DNA of 28,526 nucleotides from an uncultured Rikenellaceae bacterium (GTDB lineage: Bacteria; Bacteroidota; Bacteroidia; Bacteroidales; Rikenellaceae). The position numbers and the translations under genes were made by a program. How positions within the stretch are numbered: the stretch's first letter is position 1; each line of letters opens with the position of its first letter. The notes under the pieces are model-generated. The model saw only the letters and a program-made list of their open reading frames with translations. It was not told where the DNA came from and did no database searches. The stretch spans positions 1 to 28,526 of the forward strand of contig CAJGBR010000017.1 of NCBI GenBank assembly GCA_904501625.1, read 5' to 3'. Shown here in pieces: positions 15,183 through 23,719 of the stretch.

Positions 15183-17015
15183 CTATTTTTTGGTCGTTAT
15201 TTTAGATTCGATTTCGACGATGAGTTTTGAACTGCGATCGAATAGTTCTCTCATTATACTTGACTGAACAGGAGCGTATTGTGCGAATTCACATTCCGAG
15301 ATGACATTCATATATTCGCTGCCAAGTTCGTTAGAGATACCCTTATTAGTCATTTTTTCAAGAATATTTTCTTTAGTCAATTGTGATTGCGGAATGTCCA
15401 GCTTGTCACTGATATACCCCCATAATGCACGTAACATTTCAGCATAAAACTCTTTTTCATTTCCAGCAGTCATATCAGATTCGGCCTTTTTGAATCGTTT
15501 CAATGCACGTTTGCCGGCAGCACGTCCCTTCATAAGGGATTGATTGCCACGCATCTTGATAGTTCTTTGTATTATGATAACAGTAACTACAAAGGCTAAA
15601 ATTATTAATGCGAGTATTACGAAATACCATACCGTGCCGACAAAAAAATATCCCTTTGGCATCAGTCGAAGTGGTGCCGTATTTATGTATCTGATGTCTT
15701 CACCTAAAATTTTCAGATCCTCTTTAGAGATGCCTGATACCAAACCGGACGAACGTTCGGTTGAAGATAGATCTGCCGTAATCTTCAGATCAAACGATTC
15801 GGTTGAGAGTGTTACATATTTATTTTTGGCAGTGTCGAAATATGAGAACTTGAATGGAGCAATTGTGTAATCGCCCTCTGCACGTGGAATAAACGGATAC
15901 TCGAAATGTTTTGTTCCTGAAGTTCCACCTAACGAGTTCTGCAGTTTGTCTACGACTTTGGCATTATAGACTTCGAATGTTTGAGGAAACTCAATTTTCG
16001 GTGCTTGAATTGTAGACATATTACCTGTGCCTGACAATTTCAGAGTATAAGTCCCGGCACTATTGGCCGACATACTGTGAGGGTTGATATCTGCACTGAT
16101 TGAGAACTGACCTACGGCTCCGTTGAATCCTGCGGGAGCTCCTGCGGGTAGTTCTTTAACGGTAATAGTTACGGGTTTGGTTTTCAGAGGTAGTTGGTAT
16201 GTTTCGTACATCGGCATATCAAACATATCGAATATCGATTGTGTACGACTACGTTCTACCTCTTTCTGTACTACGACGTTGATCGCACATTGTTCAATCT
16301 CTATTTTTCCGGCATTTTGTGGGTAGAGCAGATATTGTGCAACTGTAGCTGAGTTGTAGATTTTGCCATTGAATGTTTCACGTACCCATTCTGTTTCAGT
16401 TGCATCATCAATTCTTTGAGTCCAGAAACCATTGAATGCGGCGAGTTTTACACCATTGATTCCACTCAGAGGTACTCGCGTATAGAGTTTTATCGAAACA
16501 ATTATCGGTTCACCTCGATAGACAGTGCTCTTTGACGGAATAAGTCTGAACACAACATCGTCTGATGAAATAGTTTTTTTCTGATTATTTCGGTTTTGAG
16601 AGGTTTCCTGACTCTGACGTTGTTGATTATTGTTTGATTCGACTATTGCCTTAATTTTGAATTCTTTTGTTTTATACGATTTGCCATCAAATGAAATCTC
16701 AGCAGGAGGTATCGTGTATGTACCTGCCGAGTCGATAGAAACAACATATACGAACGAATATTGATCGGTACGATTGCCGTTGATGATTTCTGTACTTTTA
16801 AATTCAGATGGGCCGGCTATTACGTTGATGCCCTTGAATTTCGGAGGTGTAAATTTGTCGGGTTTGGTTGTGTTCACATTGAACTCTATGCGAAAAACTT
16901 CACCTACGGCAACAACCTCAGGAGTATTAATGACCTCAAAACGAACCTGTTGCCCATAGGATACAAGGCTCATAACCGAGGTGAAAAATAGTACTAAAAA
17001 TAATCTTAATGACAT
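15183..17015 (-). CDS. batD: BatD: periplasmic protein of the Bat system
   Basis: A 610-residue exported membrane protein. A signal peptide (about 1-21) is followed by a long beta-rich region typical of BatD (VRFEVINTPEVVAVGEVFRI near the start, then NVIAGPS, GTYTIPPAEI, FRLIPSKSTVYRGEPI and a later GTGNMSTIQAPKIEFP), one membrane span at about 455-485, and a cytoplasmic tail of about 120 residues (AAGKRALKRFKKA ... LRALWGYISDKL). This length and layout fit the family. It is followed by batE. The polar Q/N-rich linker at about 128-150 is not a conserved feature. Start is ATG 17013-17015, 36 bases after the OstA-like gene. Confidence 0.85.
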   Translation of the reverse strand: MSLRLFLVLFFTSVMSLVSYGQQVRFEVINTPEVVAVGEVFRIEFNVNTTKPDKFTPPKFKGINVIAGPSEFKSTEIINGNRTDQYSFVYVVSIDSAGTYTIPPAEISFDGKSYKTKEFKIKAIVESNNNQQRQSQETSQNRNNQKKTISSDDVVFRLIPSKSTVYRGEPIIVSIKLYTRVPLSGINGVKLAAFNGFWTQRIDDATETEWVRETFNGKIYNSATVAQYLLYPQNAGKIEIEQCAINVVVQKEVERSRTQSIFDMFDMPMYETYQLPLKTKPVTITVKELPAGAPAGFNGAVGQFSISADINPHSMSANSAGTYTLKLSGTGNMSTIQAPKIEFPQTFEVYNAKVVDKLQNSLGGTSGTKHFEYPFIPRAEGDYTIAPFKFSYFDTAKNKYVTLSTESFDLKITADLSSTERSSGLVSGISKEDLKILGEDIRYINTAPLRLMPKGYFFVGTVWYFVILALIILAFVVTVIIIQRTIKMRGNQSLMKGRAAGKRALKRFKKAESDMTAGNEKEFYAEMLRALWGYISDKLDIPQSQLTKENILEKMTNKGISNELGSEYMNVISECEFAQYAPVQSSIMRELFDRSSKLIVEIESKITTKK

Positions 17016-17051
17016 AATCTTATAAATTTATCTCACAGCACAAGTTACTAT

Positions 17052-19268
17052 TTAGTAAGATGGATTATGATCGGTCCACGAATTTACTCTCAATAATTGT
17101 TCCTTGTGGCGATTTATTGCTTCTGTAATTGGAAATTTCGGTTGTTCGAGAGTGTGAACATACTTGCGATTGCTTTCTCGAATAGTTCGTGTGAATACCT
17201 CGTTTTTATCTTTTGGACGTTCCTGACCTCTCCATTTGAAGTTTTTCATAGTTTGAGGTTGCGTTTCAGGAATCTTGTCCATCGGGTAGATTGAGTATAC
17301 CGGATTGCCGATCCAAACGATTTCGTAGATCGAATTGTCCTCAAAATCGAATCGGATATTCGAGCAGTCTGCTACAAGGAATCCGATAACTTCGGTGGCT
17401 TCCGTAGAATCACCCTCCTCGAGGTAGTAATAGGTCTGTGCATTCCCGTCAACATACAGAGTCTTCACATCATTATTCTTGAAATGAGCCTCCATATATT
17501 TGCCCGTAATCTGGTTGTAGAGTGAGTCGTTAACTTGTTCAATCATCATCGGATCGACATCGAAAATCATCTTGTCCAGGTGATTGTTCTTAGAGAATAT
17601 ATCTATGCGTTCTGCTGAGATTTGATTTTCGCCACTCCATATAACAGGGTCTTTGAACATTCTCATAGTTGAGTCCGTGAAGTATCCGACAAGCGAGTCA
17701 CATCGAGATTGGAAATCGCTTCTAAATGTTCTCACATTGAAATATGCCTTGAATAGTCTCACCATACTATCTTGAGGAATCTCATTTAGGTCTTCGATTT
17801 CATCTTTGACTACTGCTATGGGGGCATTCTCTACGGTATCTGGAGCCAGCAGATGTTCTGGAACTACATCTTCAATCGTTGGCTTATTGTTTTTCTTAGC
17901 TTTTCGGGCCAGCCTTTTTTCATTGCGAATTTTGATTTTTTCGGCTTTGATTTTTGCTTTCTCTTCGATTATCTTACGGCGTGCCAATTGTTTAGCTTCA
18001 CGACGTTCTTTTTTCTCGAGACGTTTTCTTTCTTTTTCAATTTTTTTGAGATCCTTAGCAGTAAGCACCTTTTCTACGGGCAACGAATCGGGAACGGATA
18101 CGGATGTCGAATCAGCTGTTACCGAATTATCAATATCCTCTTGGTTTGAAGTTTCTGACATCTCGGGTTTCTCTTCGTCTATCGGATCTCCAAAGGCCTC
18201 AGGTACTATATCATCTTTGAGTGAATCTTCGACAAAGATTGCATCTTTATACTGCACCATAAACATAAACATCGTATCAGCCTTAACATACAACGAGTCG
18301 TATCTGAAGTATATAGAGTCAAGTTTCTCTGCATCACGAACTTGTCGGCGATCTATAATAATCATTGAGGGATTCTGAGTCATAAATGCCTTAGATGTTT
18401 TGCCCCAGTATCGACCTAAGTCGCCGAATAGCAAAGATTGGTAGAGAGAGTCATAAATCTGAACATTTTTAGATAGAGCAGACTCCTCTTCGCGAGCATT
18501 ATAAACCATACTATCGGCCCAGATTTCCTGATTTTTGGTGCAGATGTACGAATCATCGAAGAAATCGTAAAGGTCCTTGGTGCGGTAGTAGATTCCCCTG
18601 CGTGCAGAGAGAAAATTGCTATCTTTTGACCAGATGTGAGCCCGAGTAAAAAAGTTCGTAACCTGAGTTTCGGTGTTATATGTCATCGAGTCGGTACAGA
18701 TTTTATAGTCGGGATTCTCCATTTGGACATTGCCTCTGAAGGTTAGTACCTTAGTTTCGGTATTATAGAATCCTGATTGAGCCTCCATAAGGTTGTCACG
18801 TTGAGAGATCGTAGCTGTGCCAAAGAAACGTCCTATGTTGGTCAAAGTATTGAAACTCAGATTATAGCAATACATAGTTACATCTTTATCGACCATTTTG
18901 ATAAGCGGAGAGAATATTTTTGCAACATTTGAGATCCCACTATACTCAGCACTATCGCCATAGATATATGTAGTTGCTTTGTTGACAACAACATTGCCAT
19001 AACATTTCATCAGTTTTTCGCCGAAACGAATGGCACTGTCACAGGTGATTGTCGATTGGTTATGTTCGAAGATGACATTCCCGACCAACAGAATTGCAGA
19101 TGAATCAGCAACCTTAATCGGACGCATCAAGTCTGCCTCAAAATCGACTATAGTTTTTCTCTGAGTAGAATCGTTGTGCAATTCAGGCTGCTGAAATCTG
19201 GCAACGGACAATCCGATTGTCGATGTCAGCAATATCGTCAATATGAAAAAAAATCCAACTTTACGCAT
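17052..19268 (-). CDS. OstA/LptA-like organic solvent tolerance protein with charged insert
   Basis: A 738-residue exported protein. The N-terminus is a signal peptide (MRKVGFFFILTILLTSTIGLSVA). Residues about 45-340 hold repeated beta strands of the OstA/LptA type (ILLVGNVIFEHN, MKCYGNVVVNKATTYIYGDSAEY, TFRGNVQMENPDY, IWADSMVYN), the jelly-roll fold that carries LPS in the periplasm. OstA-type strands resume after residue 500 (DPVIWSGENQISAERIDIF, VDGNAQTYYY). Between them lies an acidic/serine linker and then about 60 residues almost entirely Lys, Arg, Glu, Ala and Ile (about 403-462), predicted as a single charged helix or coiled coil. I start at ATG 19268; the TTG at 19286 is in frame but would spoil the signal peptide. 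It lies 20 bases after the SurA-like gene. Role in LPS transport is inferred from the fold. Confidence 0.8.
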   Translation of the reverse strand: MRKVGFFFILTILLTSTIGLSVARFQQPELHNDSTQRKTIVDFEADLMRPIKVADSSAILLVGNVIFEHNQSTITCDSAIRFGEKLMKCYGNVVVNKATTYIYGDSAEYSGISNVAKIFSPLIKMVDKDVTMYCYNLSFNTLTNIGRFFGTATISQRDNLMEAQSGFYNTETKVLTFRGNVQMENPDYKICTDSMTYNTETQVTNFFTRAHIWSKDSNFLSARRGIYYRTKDLYDFFDDSYICTKNQEIWADSMVYNAREEESALSKNVQIYDSLYQSLLFGDLGRYWGKTSKAFMTQNPSMIIIDRRQVRDAEKLDSIYFRYDSLYVKADTMFMFMVQYKDAIFVEDSLKDDIVPEAFGDPIDEEKPEMSETSNQEDIDNSVTADSTSVSVPDSLPVEKVLTAKDLKKIEKERKRLEKKERREAKQLARRKIIEEKAKIKAEKIKIRNEKRLARKAKKNNKPTIEDVVPEHLLAPDTVENAPIAVVKDEIEDLNEIPQDSMVRLFKAYFNVRTFRSDFQSRCDSLVGYFTDSTMRMFKDPVIWSGENQISAERIDIFSKNNHLDKMIFDVDPMMIEQVNDSLYNQITGKYMEAHFKNNDVKTLYVDGNAQTYYYLEEGDSTEATEVIGFLVADCSNIRFDFEDNSIYEIVWIGNPVYSIYPMDKIPETQPQTMKNFKWRGQERPKDKNEVFTRTIRESNRKYVHTLEQPKFPITEAINRHKEQLLRVNSWTDHNPSY

Positions 19269-19288
19269 TGCTATTGCGGAATACAATG

Positions 19289-20686
19289 TTATTTAACCCA
19301 ACCTTTGTATCTGAATTTCAGATTTCTGTATTCCGGAACAATGCGGATATACATCTCTTTAATTCTATCTTCTAACCATTCTGTGAAGACTTTATCTATT
19401 TTGTTTTGCAGGGCAACCTCTTCAATGCGAATATAATCTTCGTTCATAGCTGCTGAGTGTTGAGGAATGATTTTGTCCAGACGAATGATTTTAGTCAGAA
19501 TATTGCCTTGTAGATCAGATGTTTCAAATGGTTTTGAGATATCGCCCTCTTTCATATCCTTGATTGCATAGTAATCGTTTCCAAGTTCTTCTTTGAAGAA
19601 TTTGATAGATGCGGCTTTTGCATTGTTGATGTGTTGAGCTTTGAGCAGACTATGATTAGATGCTTGACCTCCATTCATTTTAGACAATTTGTCTTCAGAG
19701 AATTTAAATGCGGCTTCGATAAACGACAGACTATCACATTTGATAAGGCTTGAAATTGAATCGAGCAATTCTGTCGAACGAGCCATTTCTTCACTCGAGT
19801 ATGAAGGTTTCATCAGAATGTGGCGACAATTGTATGAATCGCCTTTTTTGTCGATAAGTTGAATGATGTGGAATCCATATTCAGTCTCTACAACCGGTGA
19901 AACTTGTCCTGGTTTAAGTTTCAACAATGCCGATGCAAAATTTTCGACATATTGATTCGGGTTGCTCCAACCTAGTTCACCTCCACGATTTCGGGTGCTT
20001 TCATCTTCAGAGTATAGACGTGCGAGTGTTGAAAAAGTTTCGCCATTGATGACCCGTTGTCTGAGTTCGAGCAGGCGTTCTCGTGTGCGAAGTTGAGCCT
20101 CTTTCTGTGCCGGAGGATATATGATGATGTGCGAATAGCAGTATTGTTCAGGAACAATCGGAAGTTTTTCTTTATCGAAGTCTTTGAAAAAACGTTCTAC
20201 TTCAGATGGCGTGATTGTTACCTTTGATTCGACCTCATCTCTCATAGCTTCTGCTAAAGATATGTCTTCGAATTGGGTTTGCAAATCTGATTTGATAAGA
20301 AAAATAGGTTTGTTGAACATTGCTTCGAGTTTTGCAACAGAACCTAATCTTTTGACAAGTTCATTGATGCGTTGGTCAACACTTACCGATATTGCTGCCG
20401 AATTGGTGGGCAGTGAATCGAGACGTGCCTGATTTGCAAGCAGTTTCTGCATCAATAACAATTCTAATGCTTCACTTGTAGGGTCGACGTCCGGAGTATA
20501 TCGGTTCTGCATTTGTTGTGAACGAATCTGGTCAACGGCTTGCAACAAGTCGGTATATAGAATAGCCGAATTACCAACGACTGCAATAACCTTTTCGGCC
20601 ATAACTTTATTTTCCTGTGCAAACATTGATTTTGGCATTGTCCCTAATGCTAAAATCATTGATACCAATAAGATGAGTTTTTTCAT
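19289..20686 (-). CDS. SurA-like periplasmic peptidyl-prolyl isomerase/chaperone
   Basis: A 465-residue exported protein that resembles SurA, the chaperone for outer-membrane beta-barrel proteins. Order: signal peptide (about 1-23, cut near MFAQ), a SurA N-terminal helical domain (VIAVVGNSAILYTDLLQAVDQ is the usual opening), one good parvulin domain (YSHIIIYPP ... FSTLARLYSEDESTRNRGGELGW ... VSPVVETEYGFHIIQLID, about 172-280), and a second weaker parvulin domain (YNCRHILMKPSYS, about 285-400), then a C-terminal helix. The arrangement fits SurA. It lies between a SurA-N-like lipoprotein and an LptA-like protein, which supports a role in outer-membrane assembly. Gaps are 5 and 20 bases. Confidence 0.88.
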   Translation of the reverse strand: MKKLILLVSMILALGTMPKSMFAQENKVMAEKVIAVVGNSAILYTDLLQAVDQIRSQQMQNRYTPDVDPTSEALELLLMQKLLANQARLDSLPTNSAAISVSVDQRINELVKRLGSVAKLEAMFNKPIFLIKSDLQTQFEDISLAEAMRDEVESKVTITPSEVERFFKDFDKEKLPIVPEQYCYSHIIIYPPAQKEAQLRTRERLLELRQRVINGETFSTLARLYSEDESTRNRGGELGWSNPNQYVENFASALLKLKPGQVSPVVETEYGFHIIQLIDKKGDSYNCRHILMKPSYSSEEMARSTELLDSISSLIKCDSLSFIEAAFKFSEDKLSKMNGGQASNHSLLKAQHINNAKAASIKFFKEELGNDYYAIKDMKEGDISKPFETSDLQGNILTKIIRLDKIIPQHSAAMNEDYIRIEEVALQNKIDKVFTEWLEDRIKEMYIRIVPEYRNLKFRYKGWVK

Positions 20687-20691
20687 ATAAT

Positions 20692-21612
20692 TTATTTTTT
20701 CGTATTATCTGAATTTTCGGACGCATTCTTTTTCAGTTCGACATTGATAAATATGGCTCCGTCTTTTCGGGCTGTCGACAAGAGGCTGTCCTCCATAAAT
20801 TTAATTTCGTTTTGACTACGTTGGTGAATTATCATTTTTCGGATAACCGAACGCACCTGTTCAAGAGGCTGCTTGTTTCCTGCATCAATGAATTGGTCGA
20901 TCCGGATCAGATATTTGTAACGTTTGTCCGTGATTTCCATTACATTTTTTTTCTTACCTGCAAATTCTCCGAGAGCCGACAAGTCTGCATCTTTCGGAAG
21001 CAGTGATTTCAGGTAACTGACCTCTGTCCAGGAATCGAATTTCTCGAGGGTCAGATTATTTTTATCTGCCATATCCACCAAATCGAGCCAGTCGTTTTCT
21101 CGTTTTGATTTCAGCAATTCGCCCAATTTTCTTCCTTGTCTGAAATCAATAGGAAACTTCAGTAAACAACACTTCACTATCGGCGAGAATAACATAAATT
21201 TAATATCACTATTTTGATAGTAAAACTCTATTTGAGAGTCTGTTACCAATGTGTCGACGTGTTGGTTAATGTATTCTTGTTCGCATTGGTGAATCAGTAG
21301 TAGGTTGCGATATTCGGCAACTTTTTTCTCGATGTCGTTGGTTTTATCAATTTTGATAGTTTTGGCGTGTTGGATTTTCAGTTGTTTATTAATCCACGAC
21401 TCGACTATTGTTGACAACAATTTTATGCTGTCCTCTTTAGTAATTCCCTCATAGAACACACCTTCGAGGTCTTCGATAACGAGCCGTTGGTCACCGACAC
21501 GGGCGAGGACTCCGATTGAATTGTCTTGTTGTACATCTTTGCGTAGACAAGAACTGCCGATTGCGGAGAATGCGACCAGTATCACTATATATGCAACTTT
21601 AATACAATTCAT
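20692..21612 (-). CDS. Lipoprotein with SurA-N-like region, no recognisable parvulin domain
   Basis: A 306-residue lipoprotein candidate. The start is a signal peptide with a relaxed lipobox and acylation site at C22 (AIGSSC). Residues 35-120 look like a SurA-N/PpiC-type helical arm (VLARVGDQRLVIEDLEGVF, then LLSTIVESWINKQLKIQHA). The middle and C-terminal parts are predominantly charged and I see no typical parvulin motif such as the HI...FGYHII pair. It is the first gene of the envelope operon, 5 bases before the SurA-like gene. It is probably a partner chaperone without isomerase activity; that is inference from its placement and N-terminal region. Confidence 0.65.
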   Translation of the reverse strand: MNCIKVAYIVILVAFSAIGSSCLRKDVQQDNSIGVLARVGDQRLVIEDLEGVFYEGITKEDSIKLLSTIVESWINKQLKIQHAKTIKIDKTNDIEKKVAEYRNLLLIHQCEQEYINQHVDTLVTDSQIEFYYQNSDIKFMLFSPIVKCCLLKFPIDFRQGRKLGELLKSKRENDWLDLVDMADKNNLTLEKFDSWTEVSYLKSLLPKDADLSALGEFAGKKKNVMEITDKRYKYLIRIDQFIDAGNKQPLEQVRSVIRKMIIHQRSQNEIKFMEDSLLSTARKDGAIFINVELKKNASENSDNTKK

Positions 21613-21633
21613 AACTACACTGAGAAAAACTTA

Positions 21634-21641
21634 CAAATATA
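21634..21641 (-). promoter_or_regulatory. Candidate -7 element for the envelope operon
   Basis: Reads TATATTTG on the - strand, a full TAnnTTTG match, and lies 21 bases before the lipoprotein ATG. The -33 region is only T-rich. It would start the transcript for the lipoprotein, SurA-like, OstA-like, batD, batE and recR genes. Confidence 0.6.
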
Positions 21642-21671
21642 CGAATAATAACGAAATAAAAGTCGCTATTA

Positions 21672-22469
21672 TTATTTTTTTCTTAGTTTTGATATTATGA
21701 TCCAAAATGATGAAACGCAGACTGTCACCGATATTGCATATGTGATGTGGTAGATGGTTTGATGATTTCCGCCGAGAATCTCTTTTAGGGTGACTGCGGA
21801 GCCTCCGAGCAGTGTAGCTATTAGGAATGATAAGGCATTGTTCAATGAGTGAATGAATATGGCTGCACTTAGTGATTGTGTGCGATTATAGACATAACCG
21901 ATTGCGATACCTCCCAGAAATGCGCCTCCGATTTGTACGGGATTAAAGTGTATGATGCCAAAAAGTGCTGCGGCAAGCAATACTCCCACAAGCGAACCAT
22001 AGCGTTGTACCAGTGATTGCTGAATCATTCCTCTGAAGAAATATTCTTCAAAAATCGGAGCTACGATAATCGTGATGATTGCACCATACGAACTATTTAA
22101 TGATTGGTCGATTCTGGTGAAATACTCCTTTGGCAACAACGACATAAGTGGCTCTGAGACTATTCCGATGCTTGTGAGAAGTAAAAATGTTCCCAGTAAA
22201 AGTTGTGGTGTAGCTTTATGCCGGGATATTGTTCGCAATGCGGGCTGTTTTCCCGAGCGGAATCTGCGATATATGTAAAACAAGATTATTGCAATAAGAA
22301 AGGATACTATGTACGATATTGCACCCAATGCATCCGAGTCTATATTGAATGTCTGTCCGATATATTTTAGTATTGTCGAGCAACCTGCCATTGCCAATAC
22401 AAACAGCCATCCTCCCATCAAGATGTCCCACCACGTTGGAAACAAATTTTTTTTGTTTAATTCTGACAT
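21672..22469 (-). CDS. CPBP-family intramembrane metalloprotease
   Basis: A 265-residue multi-pass membrane protein of the CAAX protease/bacteriocin-processing (CPBP, Abi) family. The active-site motifs are complete: EEYFFRG (E141, E142, R146), FGIIHFN with H174, and IHSLNNAL with H207 and N211. Membrane segments are seen near residues 20-40, 50-68, 88-107, 125-140, 157-178, 180-195, 200-225 and 240-262. Bacterial members act on membrane or prenylated substrates or in immunity to bacteriocins; no substrate can be assigned. It follows queE by 15 bases in the hpt-queE operon. Confidence 0.88.
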   Translation of the reverse strand: MSELNKKNLFPTWWDILMGGWLFVLAMAGCSTILKYIGQTFNIDSDALGAISYIVSFLIAIILFYIYRRFRSGKQPALRTISRHKATPQLLLGTFLLLTSIGIVSEPLMSLLPKEYFTRIDQSLNSSYGAIITIIVAPIFEEYFFRGMIQQSLVQRYGSLVGVLLAAALFGIIHFNPVQIGGAFLGGIAIGYVYNRTQSLSAAIFIHSLNNALSFLIATLLGGSAVTLKEILGGNHQTIYHITYAISVTVCVSSFWIIISKLRKK

Positions 22470-22484
22470 TTGGCGATGAGAGGG

Positions 22485-23117
22485 TTAAGGTATTCTCATA
22501 AATTTATGCGATTGAAGCGAAATGTTCCACTGAGGATTTGCTTTGACATATTCGACAATTTTGTGAATCATCGCATTATATCTGCTCCATTCTGGTTGGA
22601 GATAGAGCAGACAGCTTTTTTTTACAAATCGAGCATTATGCTCAGCCCACTCGAAATCGCTTTCATCTTGGATAATAACCTTCAATTCGTCGGCACGTTG
22701 CAGATTCTTCTCTAGCGGACCAAGTTTGCGTTTGGGCGAGAGGCATATCCAGTCGAACATTCCCGACAATGGACTTGATCCAGAGGTTTCGAGGAAAATT
22801 TCGAGCCCTTCAGAATGGAGTCTTTCTGTTAGATAATCAAGAGGATATAGCGCAGGTTCGCCACCTGTGATAACAATTGAACGTGCGGCGAATTCTAAGG
22901 CACGCTGAACAATCAGATCGACCTCTACGGGTGGGTATAGTTTGGGGTTCCAGGTCATTTTAGCATCACACCAGCTGCAACCAACATCACAACCTCCAAG
23001 ACGAATGAAGTATGCTGGTTTACCGGTATGGCGACCTTCTCCCTGAATGGTGTAGAAATCCTCTACTAATGGCAATTTGCGGCCGTTGTCAAGAATGTCA
23101 ATATTGTCAAGTTTCAT
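22485..23117 (-). CDS. queE: 7-carboxy-7-deazaguanine synthase (queuosine pathway)
   Basis: A 210-residue radical-SAM enzyme that converts 6-carboxy-5,6,7,8-tetrahydropterin to 7-carboxy-7-deazaguanine, the ring-contraction step of the queuosine/7-deazaguanine route. The iron-sulfur cluster motif CDVGCSWC (C43, C47, C50) is present with the QueE-typical FYTIQGEGRHTGKPAYFIRLGG in front, then VITGGEPALYP, ETSGSSP and CLSPKRK. Length is normal. The start ATG overlaps the hpt stop by one base (TAATG), which suggests translational coupling. No queC, queD or queF is visible in the window. Confidence 0.95.
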   Translation of the reverse strand: MKLDNIDILDNGRKLPLVEDFYTIQGEGRHTGKPAYFIRLGGCDVGCSWCDAKMTWNPKLYPPVEVDLIVQRALEFAARSIVITGGEPALYPLDYLTERLHSEGLEIFLETSGSSPLSGMFDWICLSPKRKLGPLEKNLQRADELKVIIQDESDFEWAEHNARFVKKSCLLYLQPEWSRYNAMIHKIVEYVKANPQWNISLQSHKFMRIP

Positions 23118-23662
23118 TAATCTTCCACTAAAGCATAAACGTCAGGGTAGTTTCTTCCGAGTCCGTCAATATCAAGACCACATCCAATAATGAAATCTCC
23201 CGGAATATTCATTGCGTAGTATTCTATCGGAACATCATATTTGTATGCTTCGGGTTTGAACATCATTGTGGCAACCTTCAGCGAACGTGGATTATGTTTT
23301 TGTAACATTTGCCAAGCTTCGTTTATTGTAGTTCCCGTTTCAACGATGTCCTCAACGATAATTACGTCTCGTTCTGAAATGTTGTGTTCGAGTCCGATGA
23401 GTTTGCAGACATTGCCTGAACTTTCAGTGCCGATGTAAGACTGCATCTTGACGAACGTGATGACACAATCAAAGGTAAAACGTTGGGTCAACTCTGAACA
23501 AAACATAAATGCACCATTGAGCATACCGATGACAATCGGTGGTTGTTCGCAGTGGGCATAATCTTCATTCATTCGCTTGGTAAGAGTAGTTATTTTTTCA
23601 ATAATTTGCTCTTTGGCAAGCACCTTGCGGAATGTTTTGTCATTAAGTTTTATACACTCCAT
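23117..23662 (-). CDS. hpt: Hypoxanthine phosphoribosyltransferase
   Basis: A 181-residue purine-salvage enzyme that converts hypoxanthine (and often guanine) with PRPP to IMP/GMP. The PRPP-binding loop VIIVEDIVETGTTINEAW is clear, with GMLNGAFMF for the pyrophosphate loop and KVATMMFKPEAYK and IPGDFIIGCGLDIDG for the purine-binding part. It opens the hpt-queE-CPBP operon and diverges from purE across a palindromic promoter region, so both branches of purine supply share one control site. Confidence 0.94.
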   Translation of the reverse strand: MECIKLNDKTFRKVLAKEQIIEKITTLTKRMNEDYAHCEQPPIVIGMLNGAFMFCSELTQRFTFDCVITFVKMQSYIGTESSGNVCKLIGLEHNISERDVIIVEDIVETGTTINEAWQMLQKHNPRSLKVATMMFKPEAYKYDVPIEYYAMNIPGDFIIGCGLDIDGLGRNYPDVYALVED

Positions 23663-23683
23663 ATTCAGTGTTTTAAAAAAATG

Positions 23684-23703
23684 TTTACCTTTGCAAAGGT
23701 AAA
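23684..23703. promoter_or_regulatory. Palindromic divergent promoter shared by hpt and purE
   Basis: TTTACCTTTG followed at once by CAAAGGTAAA is a perfect 20-bp palindrome. It holds TACCTTTG, a full TAnnTTTG -7 element, on the + strand (23686-23693, toward purE) and on the - strand (23694-23701, toward hpt). The two start sites would lie within about 15 bases of each other. -33 boxes are weak on both sides. The symmetry could also serve a dimeric regulator; that part is inference. Confidence 0.6.
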
Positions 23704-23719
23704 TAAAATTATGTACATT

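Noticed and set aside
17806..18378. Open frame of 190 codons on the + strand
   Set aside because: It is the antisense of the charged insert of the OstA-like gene; its Ser/Phe/Leu-rich product mirrors Lys/Glu/Arg codons.
21644..21673. AT-rich hairpin (10 bp with one wobble) at the end of the CPBP gene as a terminator
   Set aside because: Low GC, no following T-run, and it overlaps the promoter region of the next operon; could arise by chance in AT-rich sequence.
23543..23719. Longer purE start upstream
   Set aside because: The extension runs through the promoter palindrome and antisense to hpt, and PurE proteins begin close to the GSTSD motif.
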